NCBI RefSeq assembly: GCF_037478005.1
Contig: NZ_CP144164.1
Location: 372,001 to 436,000, forward strand
Length of the DNA stretch: 64,000 nt
Reading direction: 5' to 3'
DNA from: Alteromonas sp. M12
GTDB taxonomy: Bacteria; Pseudomonadota; Gammaproteobacteria; Enterobacterales; Alteromonadaceae
The position numbers and the translations under genes were made by a program. Positions 45,578 through 54,692 of this stretch are shown piece after piece. The notes beneath the pieces were generated by a model. The model ran no database searches and was not told the DNA's origin. It worked only from the letters and a program-made list of their open reading frames with translations. Numbering within the stretch: position 1 is the first letter of the stretch; each line of letters begins with the position of its first letter.

Positions 45578-46216
45578 CTATTTATTCGGACCGTTATTGA
45601 GTAAGTGTAAATCGAACTGATGACCTAGCTTTTCTGTTTTTGTGCGTAGGTAGCGTCGATTATCCTCTGTTAAACCATGGTCGATAGGGGTTCTGGAAAC
45701 CACATTAACGCCCATTTCTGCCAACGCCGCTTGTTTTTTGGGGTTGTTGGTCATCAACGCAACATTCTTAACGCCCAGCGTATCGAGCATTAACTTACAT
45801 ATTGCATAGTCACGTAAGTCAGCATCAAAACCCAAATGTTCATTGGCTTCTACTGTGTCTAGGCCGCTGTCTTGTAATTTGTAGGCGCGGATCTTATTCA
45901 ATAAGCCTATACCTCGTCCTTCTTGACGAAGATAAAGCAACACCCCTTTTCCTTGTTCAACAATATTTTGCAGGGCTTTTTTTAACTGAGACCCACAATC
46001 GCAGCGAGTACTGAATAGGGCATCACCTGTTAAACATTCAGAATGTACGCGGATTGGAATGGTTTCATCTTGCTGCCATTCACCGTATGAAAGAGCAACA
46101 TGTTCTTGTTGTGTTTCAATTTCAACAAAACCATGGATAGTAAATAATCCAAATTGGGTTGGAAGGGCAGCTGAACTTACAAATTCAAACTTATTGGTTG
46201 GCGTGTTTGTCACCAC
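45578..46216 (-). CDS. ribA: GTP cyclohydrolase II
   Basis: First step of riboflavin synthesis: opens GTP to 2,5-diamino-6-ribosylamino-pyrimidinone phosphate, releasing formate and pyrophosphate. 212 residues, the usual stand-alone length. The zinc site is in GDALFSTRCDCGSQLKKAL (about 66-84), and the catalytic region RQEGRGIGLLNKIRAYKLQD is near 95-115. The C-terminal TNNPKK is the GTP-binding end. GTG start at 46216, with a second GTG/near-start alongside. It lies downstream of the GGDEF/EAL gene on the same strand with a 71-bp gap. No FMN riboswitch seen. Confidence 0.93.
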   Translation of the reverse strand: MVTNTPTNKFEFVSSAALPTQFGLFTIHGFVEIETQQEHVALSYGEWQQDETIPIRVHSECLTGDALFSTRCDCGSQLKKALQNIVEQGKGVLLYLRQEGRGIGLLNKIRAYKLQDSGLDTVEANEHLGFDADLRDYAICKLMLDTLGVKNVALMTNNPKKQAALAEMGVNVVSRTPIDHGLTEDNRRYLRTKTEKLGHQFDLHLLNNGPNK

Positions 46217-46287
46217 TACGGGCCTTTATAAATTGTAAATTAAATATTAATTCACCAATATGGGCACGAATCTACACATTACAACCT

Positions 46288-49158
46288 TTAGTCGATAGTT
46301 TTACAGTCAGTAAATTCGTTAAGGGGAGCTGGTTTCGCTACGCCATAACCTTGGGCGAAGTCTATGCCCATCTTACCTAGCTCTACCATTACGTCTTTAG
46401 ACTCTACAAATTCAGCGACGGTGCTCATGGACATTGCTTTGGCCAAATCTTTCATCGAACCAACCATTGCCATATCGACTGGGTCAACTAAGAGATCTTT
46501 AACGAAACTTCCGTCGATTTTGAGACAATTGACCGGCAGGTTTTTTAAATAGCTGTAAGACGAAAATCCGCTGCCAAAATCATCTAGCGCGAAGGTGCAG
46601 CCGAGTTTCTTAAATGCGCTTATAAAGCGTAAGGTTTCTTCCATTTTGACGATTGCCATGCTTTCGGTAATTTCAAAGCAAATCTTTTGATGGGGAATTT
46701 GATAATCTTCAAAGGCTTTGGTTACATGACGCTTGAGGTCGTTGTCGGCTAGCGAATGACCACTGAGATTGATATTGCACTGACGCAATTGTGCTAGGTG
46801 TTCGGGGTGTTCGGACAGCCATTTAAAGGTATGTTGAATTACCCATTTATCTATTTCGATGGTTAAATTGTAACGTTCCGCTGCAGGTAAAAATGCCGCT
46901 GGTGGTACTATTTGGTCATCTTCGTCTCGCATCCGCAGCAAAATTTCATAGTGGTGGCCATCGGCCACTTTAGACAGCGGGTAGTAGTGTTGATAATAGA
47001 GCTGAAATTTATCTTGTTCCAACGCCAAGTTTATTTGAGACACCCACTTTAATTCAGATTCATAACGCTGCATTTTGAGATCTTCACTGGAATACAGGTG
47101 TATCTGACTGCGGCCTTTTTCTTTGGCTACGTAACAGGCTGCATCGGCCATGCTCATAAGTTGTTCCGGCGTTTCAATCTCGTCTTGCCATTTGGCCATA
47201 CCTATACTTATGCCCATAGCAAAAATACGATTGTCCCAAATAAACCTAAATTCCTTAACGGCGTTCATTAATTGGTTTGCAATAACATCTGCCATTTGCG
47301 CATTTTCAGATTCTAAAATCACGCCAAATTCATCGCCCCCTAGTCGGGCTAATACACCTTTATTCAATACCACGTCATTGAGGATCTGTGATAGTTGTTT
47401 AATGAGTGCATCTCCGGCTTTGTGACCGCAGGTATCATTCACTATCTTAAACTGCTCAAGATCCATATAAAGCAGTGTGAGCTCTTGTTTTAACTGCTTA
47501 GAACGGCGTATGCCATCTCGTAGTTTTTGCTCAAACTCTCTTCGGTTATACACACCGGTTAATGAATCGTGGGTGGCTAAGTATTCTAAGCTAATCGTTG
47601 ATTGTTTCTTTTCGGTGATGTCAAAAATTGACCCAAAAAAGTATTTTTTATCTTCTGTGCCAGTGAGTTGTACTGAAATACAAAACCAAAATTCACTGCC
47701 GTCCCTACGAATACCTTTTATTTCTTTGCCTAATGCCATGCCGTTGAGGAAGATTTCTTCCATTAATAAATCACGTTCATGGGGATTGGCGTAGAGCACG
47801 GATGTATCTTTGACTTCTAATAACATCTGCGATTCGTCAGCGTATCCGAACAATTGACACATTGCTGGGTTGGTGGTGACTAACTTACCGTCTTGGGTTG
47901 ATGTATAAAGGCCCTCTGCGGAGTTGCGGAAAAGATCATAAAATTGGTGTAGGTTTTCAATGGCGTTCTGTTGTTGTACCTGTTTGGCAAAGGCGAGTGC
48001 TTTTTCATGGCTTTCAATTGCAACCGCTATTAGCAAGACACCGGACATAACGATTAACGACAATATCAACCCCGTGTATGTATCTATTGCATTTCCAGAT
48101 AAGTAAAAACTTACTTCAGCCATTACTGTAGCGCAGATAATCAACCAGCCGAATGCATATAAGCCGTTGGGCATAGTATGTTTCCGATCATGATAAATTA
48201 GCGCTAATAATAAGTGTAACAAGACCGCGGCAGCAGCGAGGGCTGAGCCAACCACTAGTTGTAGATAGCTGTTTAAAATAGGCGCGATAACAATCAGCGA
48301 AATCGCCATTAAATAAGAAATAAAACGCCAAAATATTGGGACCCGTACCAACATGGCGTGACAAACTTTTGCAGCTGCGAATATTACAATTGCTACTGTT
48401 ACACTGCTAATTTGAGAGGTGTATGATCCTAGGCCGGTGAACTGGCTGACAATTCCTTGAATATTCAAAAATAGGAATAACAAACCCGCATTAGCCACAG
48501 AAAACCAAAATCGGATGGGGCTTCTAAGCAGCACATAAGTGACAAGGAAGTAGAAAAATAGAATAGCTAGGGCGCCGCCGACCACGCCGATGAAGGCCAA
48601 ATGGAATTGTTCTTCGGCAATAAATTCGGTGTCTGTCCAAAGATCGATAGCATAAACAGAGGGACCATCATCCTGGATGCGTAGGTATATATTGACGCTT
48701 TGGTTTGGGCTCAATGCTATGGGTAAAACGAAGTCTCTATGGTTATAAGGGCGTGTTGCTAAATCGCGTTTTGCGCCGACTAAATAAGTCTCCAAAAGTC
48801 GATCTTTATCATCGAGCACATAGGCGTCTAGATAATCTATTGAAGGGTTGCTGATGACCAACAAATATTGTTGGTCTATGCTGTCTTGGTGAACAATTGA
48901 AAAACGCTGCCACAAGGCTTGGTTTTCAACTAATGGCGTTGTATCAATCACTTTTGACCAGTCTTGTAACGCCTGAACTTGAGAAAGTTGATCACGTTTA
49001 TTGGTGCGTTTTAATTCAGACAAGCCGTTTACACGCACATGCTCCACTTCGGCATCTACTATTACCGTTGGGATAGGATCTGTTTGTTGAGCAACAACAC
49101 AGCCTGCGAAACTCAATAACAACAGACTCAGAAGACCGACAAATTTCACATTAAGCAA
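46288..49158 (-). CDS. 7TMR-DISM-PAS-GGDEF-EAL cyclic-di-GMP protein
   Basis: A 956-residue membrane receptor for cyclic-di-GMP turnover. Signal peptide about 1-23, periplasmic DISM-type beta domain about 40-175, seven membrane helices about 180-390, PAS domain about 400-515, GGDEF about 530-690, EAL about 705-950. The GGDEF motif is intact (RLGGDEFGVI). The EAL domain has the variant YEILLRM but retains Glu plus NINLSGHSL, CFEITES, DDFGSGFSS and KIDGSFV, so phosphodiesterase activity is plausible. No RxxD inhibitory site precedes GGDEF. Both synthesis and breakdown are possible. The ligand sensed by the outer domain is unknown, though DISM domains are thought to bind carbohydrates. Confidence 0.9.
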   Translation of the reverse strand: MLNVKFVGLLSLLLLSFAGCVVAQQTDPIPTVIVDAEVEHVRVNGLSELKRTNKRDQLSQVQALQDWSKVIDTTPLVENQALWQRFSIVHQDSIDQQYLLVISNPSIDYLDAYVLDDKDRLLETYLVGAKRDLATRPYNHRDFVLPIALSPNQSVNIYLRIQDDGPSVYAIDLWTDTEFIAEEQFHLAFIGVVGGALAILFFYFLVTYVLLRSPIRFWFSVANAGLLFLFLNIQGIVSQFTGLGSYTSQISSVTVAIVIFAAAKVCHAMLVRVPIFWRFISYLMAISLIVIAPILNSYLQLVVGSALAAAAVLLHLLLALIYHDRKHTMPNGLYAFGWLIICATVMAEVSFYLSGNAIDTYTGLILSLIVMSGVLLIAVAIESHEKALAFAKQVQQQNAIENLHQFYDLFRNSAEGLYTSTQDGKLVTTNPAMCQLFGYADESQMLLEVKDTSVLYANPHERDLLMEEIFLNGMALGKEIKGIRRDGSEFWFCISVQLTGTEDKKYFFGSIFDITEKKQSTISLEYLATHDSLTGVYNRREFEQKLRDGIRRSKQLKQELTLLYMDLEQFKIVNDTCGHKAGDALIKQLSQILNDVVLNKGVLARLGGDEFGVILESENAQMADVIANQLMNAVKEFRFIWDNRIFAMGISIGMAKWQDEIETPEQLMSMADAACYVAKEKGRSQIHLYSSEDLKMQRYESELKWVSQINLALEQDKFQLYYQHYYPLSKVADGHHYEILLRMRDEDDQIVPPAAFLPAAERYNLTIEIDKWVIQHTFKWLSEHPEHLAQLRQCNINLSGHSLADNDLKRHVTKAFEDYQIPHQKICFEITESMAIVKMEETLRFISAFKKLGCTFALDDFGSGFSSYSYLKNLPVNCLKIDGSFVKDLLVDPVDMAMVGSMKDLAKAMSMSTVAEFVESKDVMVELGKMGIDFAQGYGVAKPAPLNEFTDCKTID

Positions 49159-49232
49159 CCATTTTTATTATTTTGACGTTAACTTTATTGGTAAAAATAA
49201 AGAACATATATTCAGTGCGTGAGAAGGCTATA

Positions 49233-49535
49233 TTATTGAATTGCATCTAATTTAGCTAATAATTTTGTTAAACTAGTCGACTCGGCGTAGCCCGTCACTT
49301 CTATCCATAATGCCTCACAAGTTCCGTCATAACAAAGTAAAAAGGTATCTTGATCTGATACAAATTGTATTTGTGCTCGGTCAGCACCTTCACTAACATC
49401 TGAAACTCTAGATTCTATCGACTGTAACCAATTTTGGGCTTGCTCAATTGCTTCCTCTTGAGAAGGAAAATAATCACAAACCAATCTGATAATCGACTCC
49501 TCTAATTGCCAGCTATAGTTGTTTAGCTTGAACAT
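49233..49535 (-). CDS. Small acidic protein coupled to selO
   Basis: 100 residues, acidic and soluble, no signal peptide. A helical N-terminus (SIIRLVCDYFPSQEEAIEQAQNWLQ) is followed by beta-like segments (IQFVSDQDTFLLCYDGTCEALWIEV). I do not recognise a family. Its ATG lies inside the 3' end of selO (13-base overlap), which implies translation coupling and possibly a related job. Confidence 0.6.
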   Translation of the reverse strand: MFKLNNYSWQLEESIIRLVCDYFPSQEEAIEQAQNWLQSIESRVSDVSEGADRAQIQFVSDQDTFLLCYDGTCEALWIEVTGYAESTSLTKLLAKLDAIQ

Positions 49536-50959
49536 GATATTTCCATTGATTGTCCCCAGTCTGGTGGAGTTTGTGCGTAACGCTCGAATTCAGGTTGTTC
49601 ATCGAATGGATTAGAAAGTACTTTTAGTAAGCGCTTGCACTCGTCAAAGCTCCCTTTTTCCGCTTCATTAATCGCATTTTGAGCTAAGTAGTTTCGTAAA
49701 ATAAATTTCGGGTTTGCTTCTTTCATTGTCACTAAGCGTTCGTTTTTAGGTATTGATTCCTCTGCTAACATTGCAATATATGAGGAATACCAGCTTTCTG
49801 CTTTCGTACGGTCAATGAAGTGGTCTGCAACTTTACGGATATTCAAGTTTTCGTCACACAGTAAACGGAAACTTTGGGTGTAATCCCGTTTGTCTTGAGC
49901 AAGTAATGCGAGCCAGTCATTTACTAATGTCATGTGGCTATTACTGATTTTTTTGAATCCAAATTTCAACCTCATAAGCTCGGCATATTGAGTTTGTAAA
50001 CGTGTTTCATACTGTGTGAGAGCTTGTTTTATTTGCTCGATGGACAAGTAGGCAGTGAATGCATGGGCTAGTGCATTTAAATTCCACAAAGCTACACTAG
50101 GTTGCTGGTCAAATGCGTAACGTCCGCTATGGTCAGAGTGATTGCAGATATATTCTGGGTCATAGGTGTCTAGAAAGGTGTAGGGTCCAAAATCAAAGGT
50201 AATACCGTGAATCGACATATTATCAGTGTTCATTACGCCATGGCAAAAACCGTAGGCCTGCCATTTTGCAATCAAGTCTGCCGTATCTAACACGATTTGT
50301 TCGAGCAACGAATAATGAGGGTTATCGTGATTCAGTAATTCTGGGTAATGCTTTTGGAATGTATATTTAAAAAGATTGTCGAGCTTATCGAGCTGTTTCG
50401 TTTGATAAAAATACTCAAAATGGCCGAATCGAATATGGCTTTGACATGCTCTAATTAACATCGCTCCAGTTTCGGGTTGTTCACGATATACTATCTCTTT
50501 ACTGGAAATTAGGCACAATGCCCGTGAGGTGGGGATGCCTAAACTGTGCAATGCTTCACTTGCTAGGTATTCACGGATCGTCGACCTTAACACCGCACGT
50601 CCATCGCCAAAGCGTGAGTAGGGGGTTTTGCCAGCCCCTTTAAGATGCAGATCCCATGACTTCTGTTTTTGGGTTATCACTTCAGCCAATAACACGCCGC
50701 GACCGTCACCAAGTTCTGGATTCCAGCCGCCAAATTGGTGGCCTCCGTATTTTTGCGCGATAGCATGTTGATTTAACTGGCCCTCAGGTTCAAATAATTC
50801 TCTAAAAAGGATTTCGGCTTGCGAAAATTCGTTCTTAAGTTCTATGTCTTCTGCCAATTGGTAGTTATATAATGCTAATTCTGGCTCAAGTAACGGTGAA
50901 ATTCGAACCTGGCTTACCATGTTGGATAATTTTTGTGCGTAAGAATGATCGAAATGCAC
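49523..50959 (-). CDS. selO: Protein adenylyltransferase SelO (YdiU family)
   Basis: A pseudokinase-fold enzyme that transfers AMP to Ser/Thr/Tyr of proteins, linked to redox stress. 478 residues. The glycine-rich start GRGVLLAEVI, KGAGKTPYSRFGDGRAVLRSTIREYL (about 108-134) and the metal-binding GVMNTDNMSIHGITFDFGPYTFLD (about 240-263) are diagnostic. The C-terminus ends CSS, with Cys476 at the position that is selenocysteine in some animal homologues. GTG start at 50959 with AAGGCG upstream. It is followed by an overlapping small gene. Confidence 0.93.
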   Translation of the reverse strand: MHFDHSYAQKLSNMVSQVRISPLLEPELALYNYQLAEDIELKNEFSQAEILFRELFEPEGQLNQHAIAQKYGGHQFGGWNPELGDGRGVLLAEVITQKQKSWDLHLKGAGKTPYSRFGDGRAVLRSTIREYLASEALHSLGIPTSRALCLISSKEIVYREQPETGAMLIRACQSHIRFGHFEYFYQTKQLDKLDNLFKYTFQKHYPELLNHDNPHYSLLEQIVLDTADLIAKWQAYGFCHGVMNTDNMSIHGITFDFGPYTFLDTYDPEYICNHSDHSGRYAFDQQPSVALWNLNALAHAFTAYLSIEQIKQALTQYETRLQTQYAELMRLKFGFKKISNSHMTLVNDWLALLAQDKRDYTQSFRLLCDENLNIRKVADHFIDRTKAESWYSSYIAMLAEESIPKNERLVTMKEANPKFILRNYLAQNAINEAEKGSFDECKRLLKVLSNPFDEQPEFERYAQTPPDWGQSMEISCSS

Positions 50960-51078
50960 GTTTGCGCCTTATTAGTATTAATTCAAAGTATAGTTTATCC
51001 TGACATGGGGCTATCTTGATACCCTTGTTCTGAAAAACGATTTTGGAACTCTTAATCAATTATTACGAGGTTAGTAAC

Positions 51079-51399
51079 ATGAATTTAAAACCTGTAGCAC
51101 TTTTCGCTATGTTGATTGCTGGTAGTGCCCTGTGTGCCCCTGCATTTGCTGGAGATGCAGAAAAAGGCAAGAGTAAGTCTGCTACTTGTGCAGCTTGTCA
51201 CGGGTCTAATGGAATTTCTATGATCCCTATGTATCCAAATTTAGCTGGTCAAAAAGAGCAGTATTTGGTTTTACAAATGAAAGCATTTCGTAGTGGCGAG
51301 CGTAACAATATGGTTATGGCACCTATGGCTAAGGGCCTAAGCGACGAGGATATTGATGATTTAGCGGCTTATTTCGCGAGCCTGAATCCGGCTGGATAA
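51079..51399 (+). CDS. Periplasmic class I c-type cytochrome
   Basis: 106 residues from ATG 51079 behind ACGAGG; an upstream TTG at 51043 has no ribosome binding site. Signal peptide 1-24 (AFA). One heme site CAACH (about 41-45), with the distal Met in [22 protein letters not shown] (about 80-100). This matches the cytochrome c4/c553-like soluble electron carriers. Redox partner not evident from neighbours. Terminator follows. Confidence 0.88.
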   Translation: MNLKPVALFAMLIAGSALCAPAFAGDAEKGKSKSATCAACHGSNGISMIPMYPNLAGQKEQYLVLQMKAFRSGERNNMVMAPMAKGLSDEDIDDLAAYFASLNPAG

Positions 51400-51419
51400 A
51401 TTGTAAGTAACAGTTTGTG

Positions 51420-51446
51420 ACAGGAGGTTTAATACCTCCTGTTTAT
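51420..51446 (+). terminator. Terminator after the cytochrome c gene
   Basis: ACAGGAGGT (51420-51428) and ACCTCCTGT (51434-51442) pair across a TTAAT loop, followed by TTATT. It lies 21 bp after the stop. Confidence 0.8.
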
Positions 51447-51524
51447 TGCTGACGCATTTTTTTCGAAATAGATCTTTTTCGAAACCTTAACGTATCTACT
51501 GAAATTAAATAACAGAGATTTCTT

Positions 51525-52187
51525 ATGATCGTTCTACATCACCTCAATAATTCACGTTCGCAACGCATTTTGTGGTTGCTCGAAGAGCTTGAATTAGACT
51601 ACCAAATTAAACATTACAAGCGTGATGCAAATACCAACCTTGCGCCTTCTACGTTAAAGTTAATTCACCCTTTAGGAAAGTCGCCCGTTATTACCGATGG
51701 TGACGTTACGGTTGCTGAGTCGGGTGCGATTATCGAATACTTAGTTGAGCATTATGGTGAGCATTTGAAACCTAAAGCGCACACTGAAGCCCTTAGACAA
51801 TACCAATATTGGTTACATTTTGCCGAGGGAACTCTGATGCCGCCCATGGTAGCGAAACTGGTTTTTGATAAAGTTAGAGCTAATGCGAAACCATTTTTCA
51901 TCAAAATAATTGCCAACAAAATTGCTGATAAAGTCATGGATGGTTACTACATGCCAATGATTTCAGGTAATTTGGAGTATGTTGATACTCACTTACAAAA
52001 TAATCTCTGGTTTGCTGGCGATGAGCTCTCAGGTGCCGATTTCCAAATGAGTTTTCCATTGGAAGCGAGCTTCTCTCGTGGAGGAGGTAAGCAATATCCC
52101 GCTATTGCTGCTTATGTGCAAAAAATCCATCAGCGCGAAGCTTACAAGCGGGCATTGCAAAAAGGTGGCGAGTACGCCTACGCTTGA
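51525..52187 (+). CDS. Glutathione S-transferase-like protein
   Basis: 220 residues. The N-terminal thioredoxin-like domain (IVLHHLNNSRSQRILWLLEELEL, residues 2-24, with Ser/Arg in the catalytic helix) has the GSH-binding GKSPVITDGDVTVAESGAIIEYL (about 51-73). The all-helical C-terminal domain follows (about 85-215). Conjugates glutathione to electrophiles or reduces peroxides; substrate unknown. It converges with recQ, 17 bp away. Confidence 0.88.
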   Translation: MIVLHHLNNSRSQRILWLLEELELDYQIKHYKRDANTNLAPSTLKLIHPLGKSPVITDGDVTVAESGAIIEYLVEHYGEHLKPKAHTEALRQYQYWLHFAEGTLMPPMVAKLVFDKVRANAKPFFIKIIANKIADKVMDGYYMPMISGNLEYVDTHLQNNLWFAGDELSGADFQMSFPLEASFSRGGGKQYPAIAAYVQKIHQREAYKRALQKGGEYAYA

Positions 52188-52204
52188 GTTACGCCTTGAG
52201 GCTT

Positions 52205-54034
52205 TTAACTCCCATTAACGTGCCGACTTATTTGTGCTAAAAAGCGCTCTCCGTAGCGCTCTAATTTAGTGTTTCCTACGCCACTTATTTGTAGAAATTG
52301 GGATGCATTTTCTGGTAAAAATTCAGCCATATCTGCCAGACTAGCATCACTGAACACGACAAATGGGGGCACGTCATCTTGTTCGGCAATTGTCTTGCGT
52401 AAATGTTTTAACTTGGCGAATAAGGCTCGATCATAATATCGCTTGTCGTTTTTACTTCGTTTGGTGGTTTCTAACGCAAGGCGCGGCACAGCAAGGGTAA
52501 CCATCACTTCAGATTTTAAGATTGGTCGAGCTGCCTCAGTGAGTTTCAAGTTGGCGTTTTGGGTAATATCTATTCGAATTAAACCTTGATGAATAAGTTG
52601 GCTGATCACGTTGTGCCAGTAGGCTTCTGATTGGTCTTTGCCAATCCCGTGGGTGGGAAGTTTGTCATGTTGTTGTTCAATAATACGTTTGTGGTTTTTT
52701 CCCCGCAGAACATCGATAACGTATTGAGTTGCCACGGTTTGACCTAGTCTGAATATGCAGGAAAGTACTTTTTGCGCTTGAATGGTGCCGTCAAAACGTT
52801 TGGGTGGGTCGATACAGATGTCGCAGTTACCACAATGGGCGCCACTGTACTCGGAAAAATAATTGAGGAGTACTTGGCGTCGACAGGTTTGTGCATCAGC
52901 AAAGGCTTCCATGGCCGCAAATTTTTGCAGTTCTACTTCGTGACGCTCGGTATTTTCACCCATGCTGATCCATTGACGAATGCGGGCGGCATCTTTTTCG
53001 TCATATAACAATAAGGCTTCCGCTGGCATGCCATCGCGTCCAGCTCGGCCGGTTTCTTGATAATATGATTCGACGCTTCGTGGCAAGTCAAAATGCACGA
53101 CGTAGCGTACATTGGATTTGTTGATGCCCATTCCGAAGGCAACTGTGGCGACGATCACATCTACATTGTCTTGAATGAAGTCCCGTTGGATTTTATCTCT
53201 TATCTCTGGCTCTAGGCCTGCGTGATAACCGGCGCTATTAATCCCTTGTTTGGCTAATTTAAAGCTTAGTTCATCTACTTTAGCGCGACTGTTGCAATAA
53301 ACAATTCCGCTGCCTTCTTGGTTTTTTACGTAGTGGATGAGCTGATCTACTGCTTTGTATTTTGAGAGTAAATTGTAGCGTATGTTGGGTCTGTCAAAAC
53401 TACTTCTGAATACAAATGGATTGTGTAAATTCAATTGTTGGGAGATATCGGCTCTGGTTGCGATGTCGGCTGTTGCTGTTAGGCCCATAACGGTGGTGTT
53501 GGGAAAATGCTTTTTTAATTGGCCGAGAAGTCGGTAGTCTTGTCTGAAATCGTGTCCCCAGTGGGAAACACAATGGGCTTCATCTACTGCAATTAAACTT
53601 AAATTTAGGGTGTGTAGACGGTCGATAAATTCCAATTGCATGAGTCTTTCTGGGGCAACGTAGAGTAATTTAAATTTGCCGTCTTGTAGTTGCCGATAGA
53701 TATTGACCAACTGCTCACGGGGAATTGATGAGTTAATGTAGGTTGCGGCAACACCTGATGCGGTTAATGCATCAACTTGATCTTTCATTAATGAAATAAG
53801 TGGAGATACGACAACGGTTAATCCGGGCAATAGCAAAGCGGGAACTTGGTAACATAGGGATTTTCCGCCACCAGTGGGCATTAAAACCAGCGCGTCACGT
53901 CCGTTTAGGACTTGCTCGATGATTTGTTGTTGTCCATCCCTGAAGTTGTCATAACCGAAAACATCTTTTAGCACTTTTACTGCTGGCGCTGCAAAATCTT
54001 TGCTTGCTAGGGGGTTGCTGGTGGCAGTAGACAA
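52205..54034 (-). CDS. recQ: ATP-dependent DNA helicase RecQ
   Basis: 3'-5' DNA helicase for recombination-fork repair. 609 residues, the E. coli length. Walker [16 protein letters not shown] (Lys58), the DEAH box [15 protein letters not shown] (about 148-162), helicase motifs through [27 protein letters not shown] (about 310-336), and zinc-binding Cys residues ([12 protein letters not shown], then CGNCDIC, about 383-408). RQC winged-helix and C-terminal HRDC domains follow ([25 protein letters not shown] near 535-560). Divergent from a YigI-like thioesterase, as in enterobacteria. Confidence 0.96.
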   Translation of the reverse strand: MSTATSNPLASKDFAAPAVKVLKDVFGYDNFRDGQQQIIEQVLNGRDALVLMPTGGGKSLCYQVPALLLPGLTVVVSPLISLMKDQVDALTASGVAATYINSSIPREQLVNIYRQLQDGKFKLLYVAPERLMQLEFIDRLHTLNLSLIAVDEAHCVSHWGHDFRQDYRLLGQLKKHFPNTTVMGLTATADIATRADISQQLNLHNPFVFRSSFDRPNIRYNLLSKYKAVDQLIHYVKNQEGSGIVYCNSRAKVDELSFKLAKQGINSAGYHAGLEPEIRDKIQRDFIQDNVDVIVATVAFGMGINKSNVRYVVHFDLPRSVESYYQETGRAGRDGMPAEALLLYDEKDAARIRQWISMGENTERHEVELQKFAAMEAFADAQTCRRQVLLNYFSEYSGAHCGNCDICIDPPKRFDGTIQAQKVLSCIFRLGQTVATQYVIDVLRGKNHKRIIEQQHDKLPTHGIGKDQSEAYWHNVISQLIHQGLIRIDITQNANLKLTEAARPILKSEVMVTLAVPRLALETTKRSKNDKRYYDRALFAKLKHLRKTIAEQDDVPPFVVFSDASLADMAEFLPENASQFLQISGVGNTKLERYGERFLAQISRHVNGS

Positions 54035-54149
54035 GTAGTTTCCTCGTACGAATCAAAAATGGTGTTGAATTGGAATTAGTAATGATGATTTTACTTAAAA
54101 AGCGCCTTGGGGTATACGCTATAAACACCAAATATTAATGGGATCTAAT

Positions 54150-54638
54150 ATGACACAAAATAACATGGATACAACTGTACGTTTGAGTTCTGAGGCGTTA
54201 GGTGAATTTGTGATGCATATGTTTAGTGAGCAAATGCCATTTAATAAGCTACTTGGACTAAAAATCGATAAATTGAGCGCTGATGAGGTTGAGGTTAGGT
54301 TGCCTTGGGATGACAAGTTAATGGGTAACCCTATTCACAAAATTTTGCATGGGGGGGTTACTGCAGCAATTTTGGATACGGTGGGTGGGGTGATGGCCAT
54401 TTTGTATTCTATTAAGGATTTTGGAGATATTAGTTTGGATGAGTTTCAGGGCTCGTTTTCTAATGTTGGCACTATCGATATGCGGGTTGATTATTTGCGG
54501 CCAGGCAAGGGAAAAGAGTTTATCGCTACGGCGAAGGTGATTCGCAAGGGCAAGAAAGTCGCCGTGTGTAGAATGGAACTACATAATGAGACAGGCACTC
54601 ACATCGCATTTGGGACAGCCACTTATATGGTTGGTTAG
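54150..54638 (+). CDS. YigI/PaaI-like hotdog thioesterase
   Basis: 162 residues from ATG 54150, behind TGGGA; an ATG at 54138 lacks a ribosome binding site. Hotdog fold with KILHGGVTAAILDTVGGVMAI (about 64-84), the catalytic region of acyl-CoA thioesterases, and IDMRVDYLRPGKGKEF (about 111-126). It resembles YigI, whose gene sits between recQ and rarD in E. coli. The last 12 codons and the stop are duplicated immediately downstream as a perfect 37-bp tandem repeat (see separate feature). Confidence 0.85.
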   Translation: MTQNNMDTTVRLSSEALGEFVMHMFSEQMPFNKLLGLKIDKLSADEVEVRLPWDDKLMGNPIHKILHGGVTAAILDTVGGVMAILYSIKDFGDISLDEFQGSFSNVGTIDMRVDYLRPGKGKEFIATAKVIRKGKKVAVCRMELHNETGTHIAFGTATYMVG

Positions 54639-54675
54639 CATCGCATTTGGGACAGCCACTTATATGGTTGGTTAG
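54602..54675 (+). repeat. Perfect 37-bp tandem duplication at the thioesterase stop
   Basis: 54602-54638 (the 3' end of the coding region including TAG) is repeated base for base at 54639-54675. Each copy contains GGGACAGCCACTTATATGG, which resembles the GGACAGTC motifs bordering the transposase just downstream. The first copy still ends the gene, so the protein is unaffected. Confidence 0.95.
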
Positions 54676-54692
54676 CACATTACTTCGCTTTC

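Noticed and set aside
45578..46287. FMN riboswitch near ribA
   Set aside because: No conserved FMN-element segments are recognisable upstream of the gene in the 71-bp gap.
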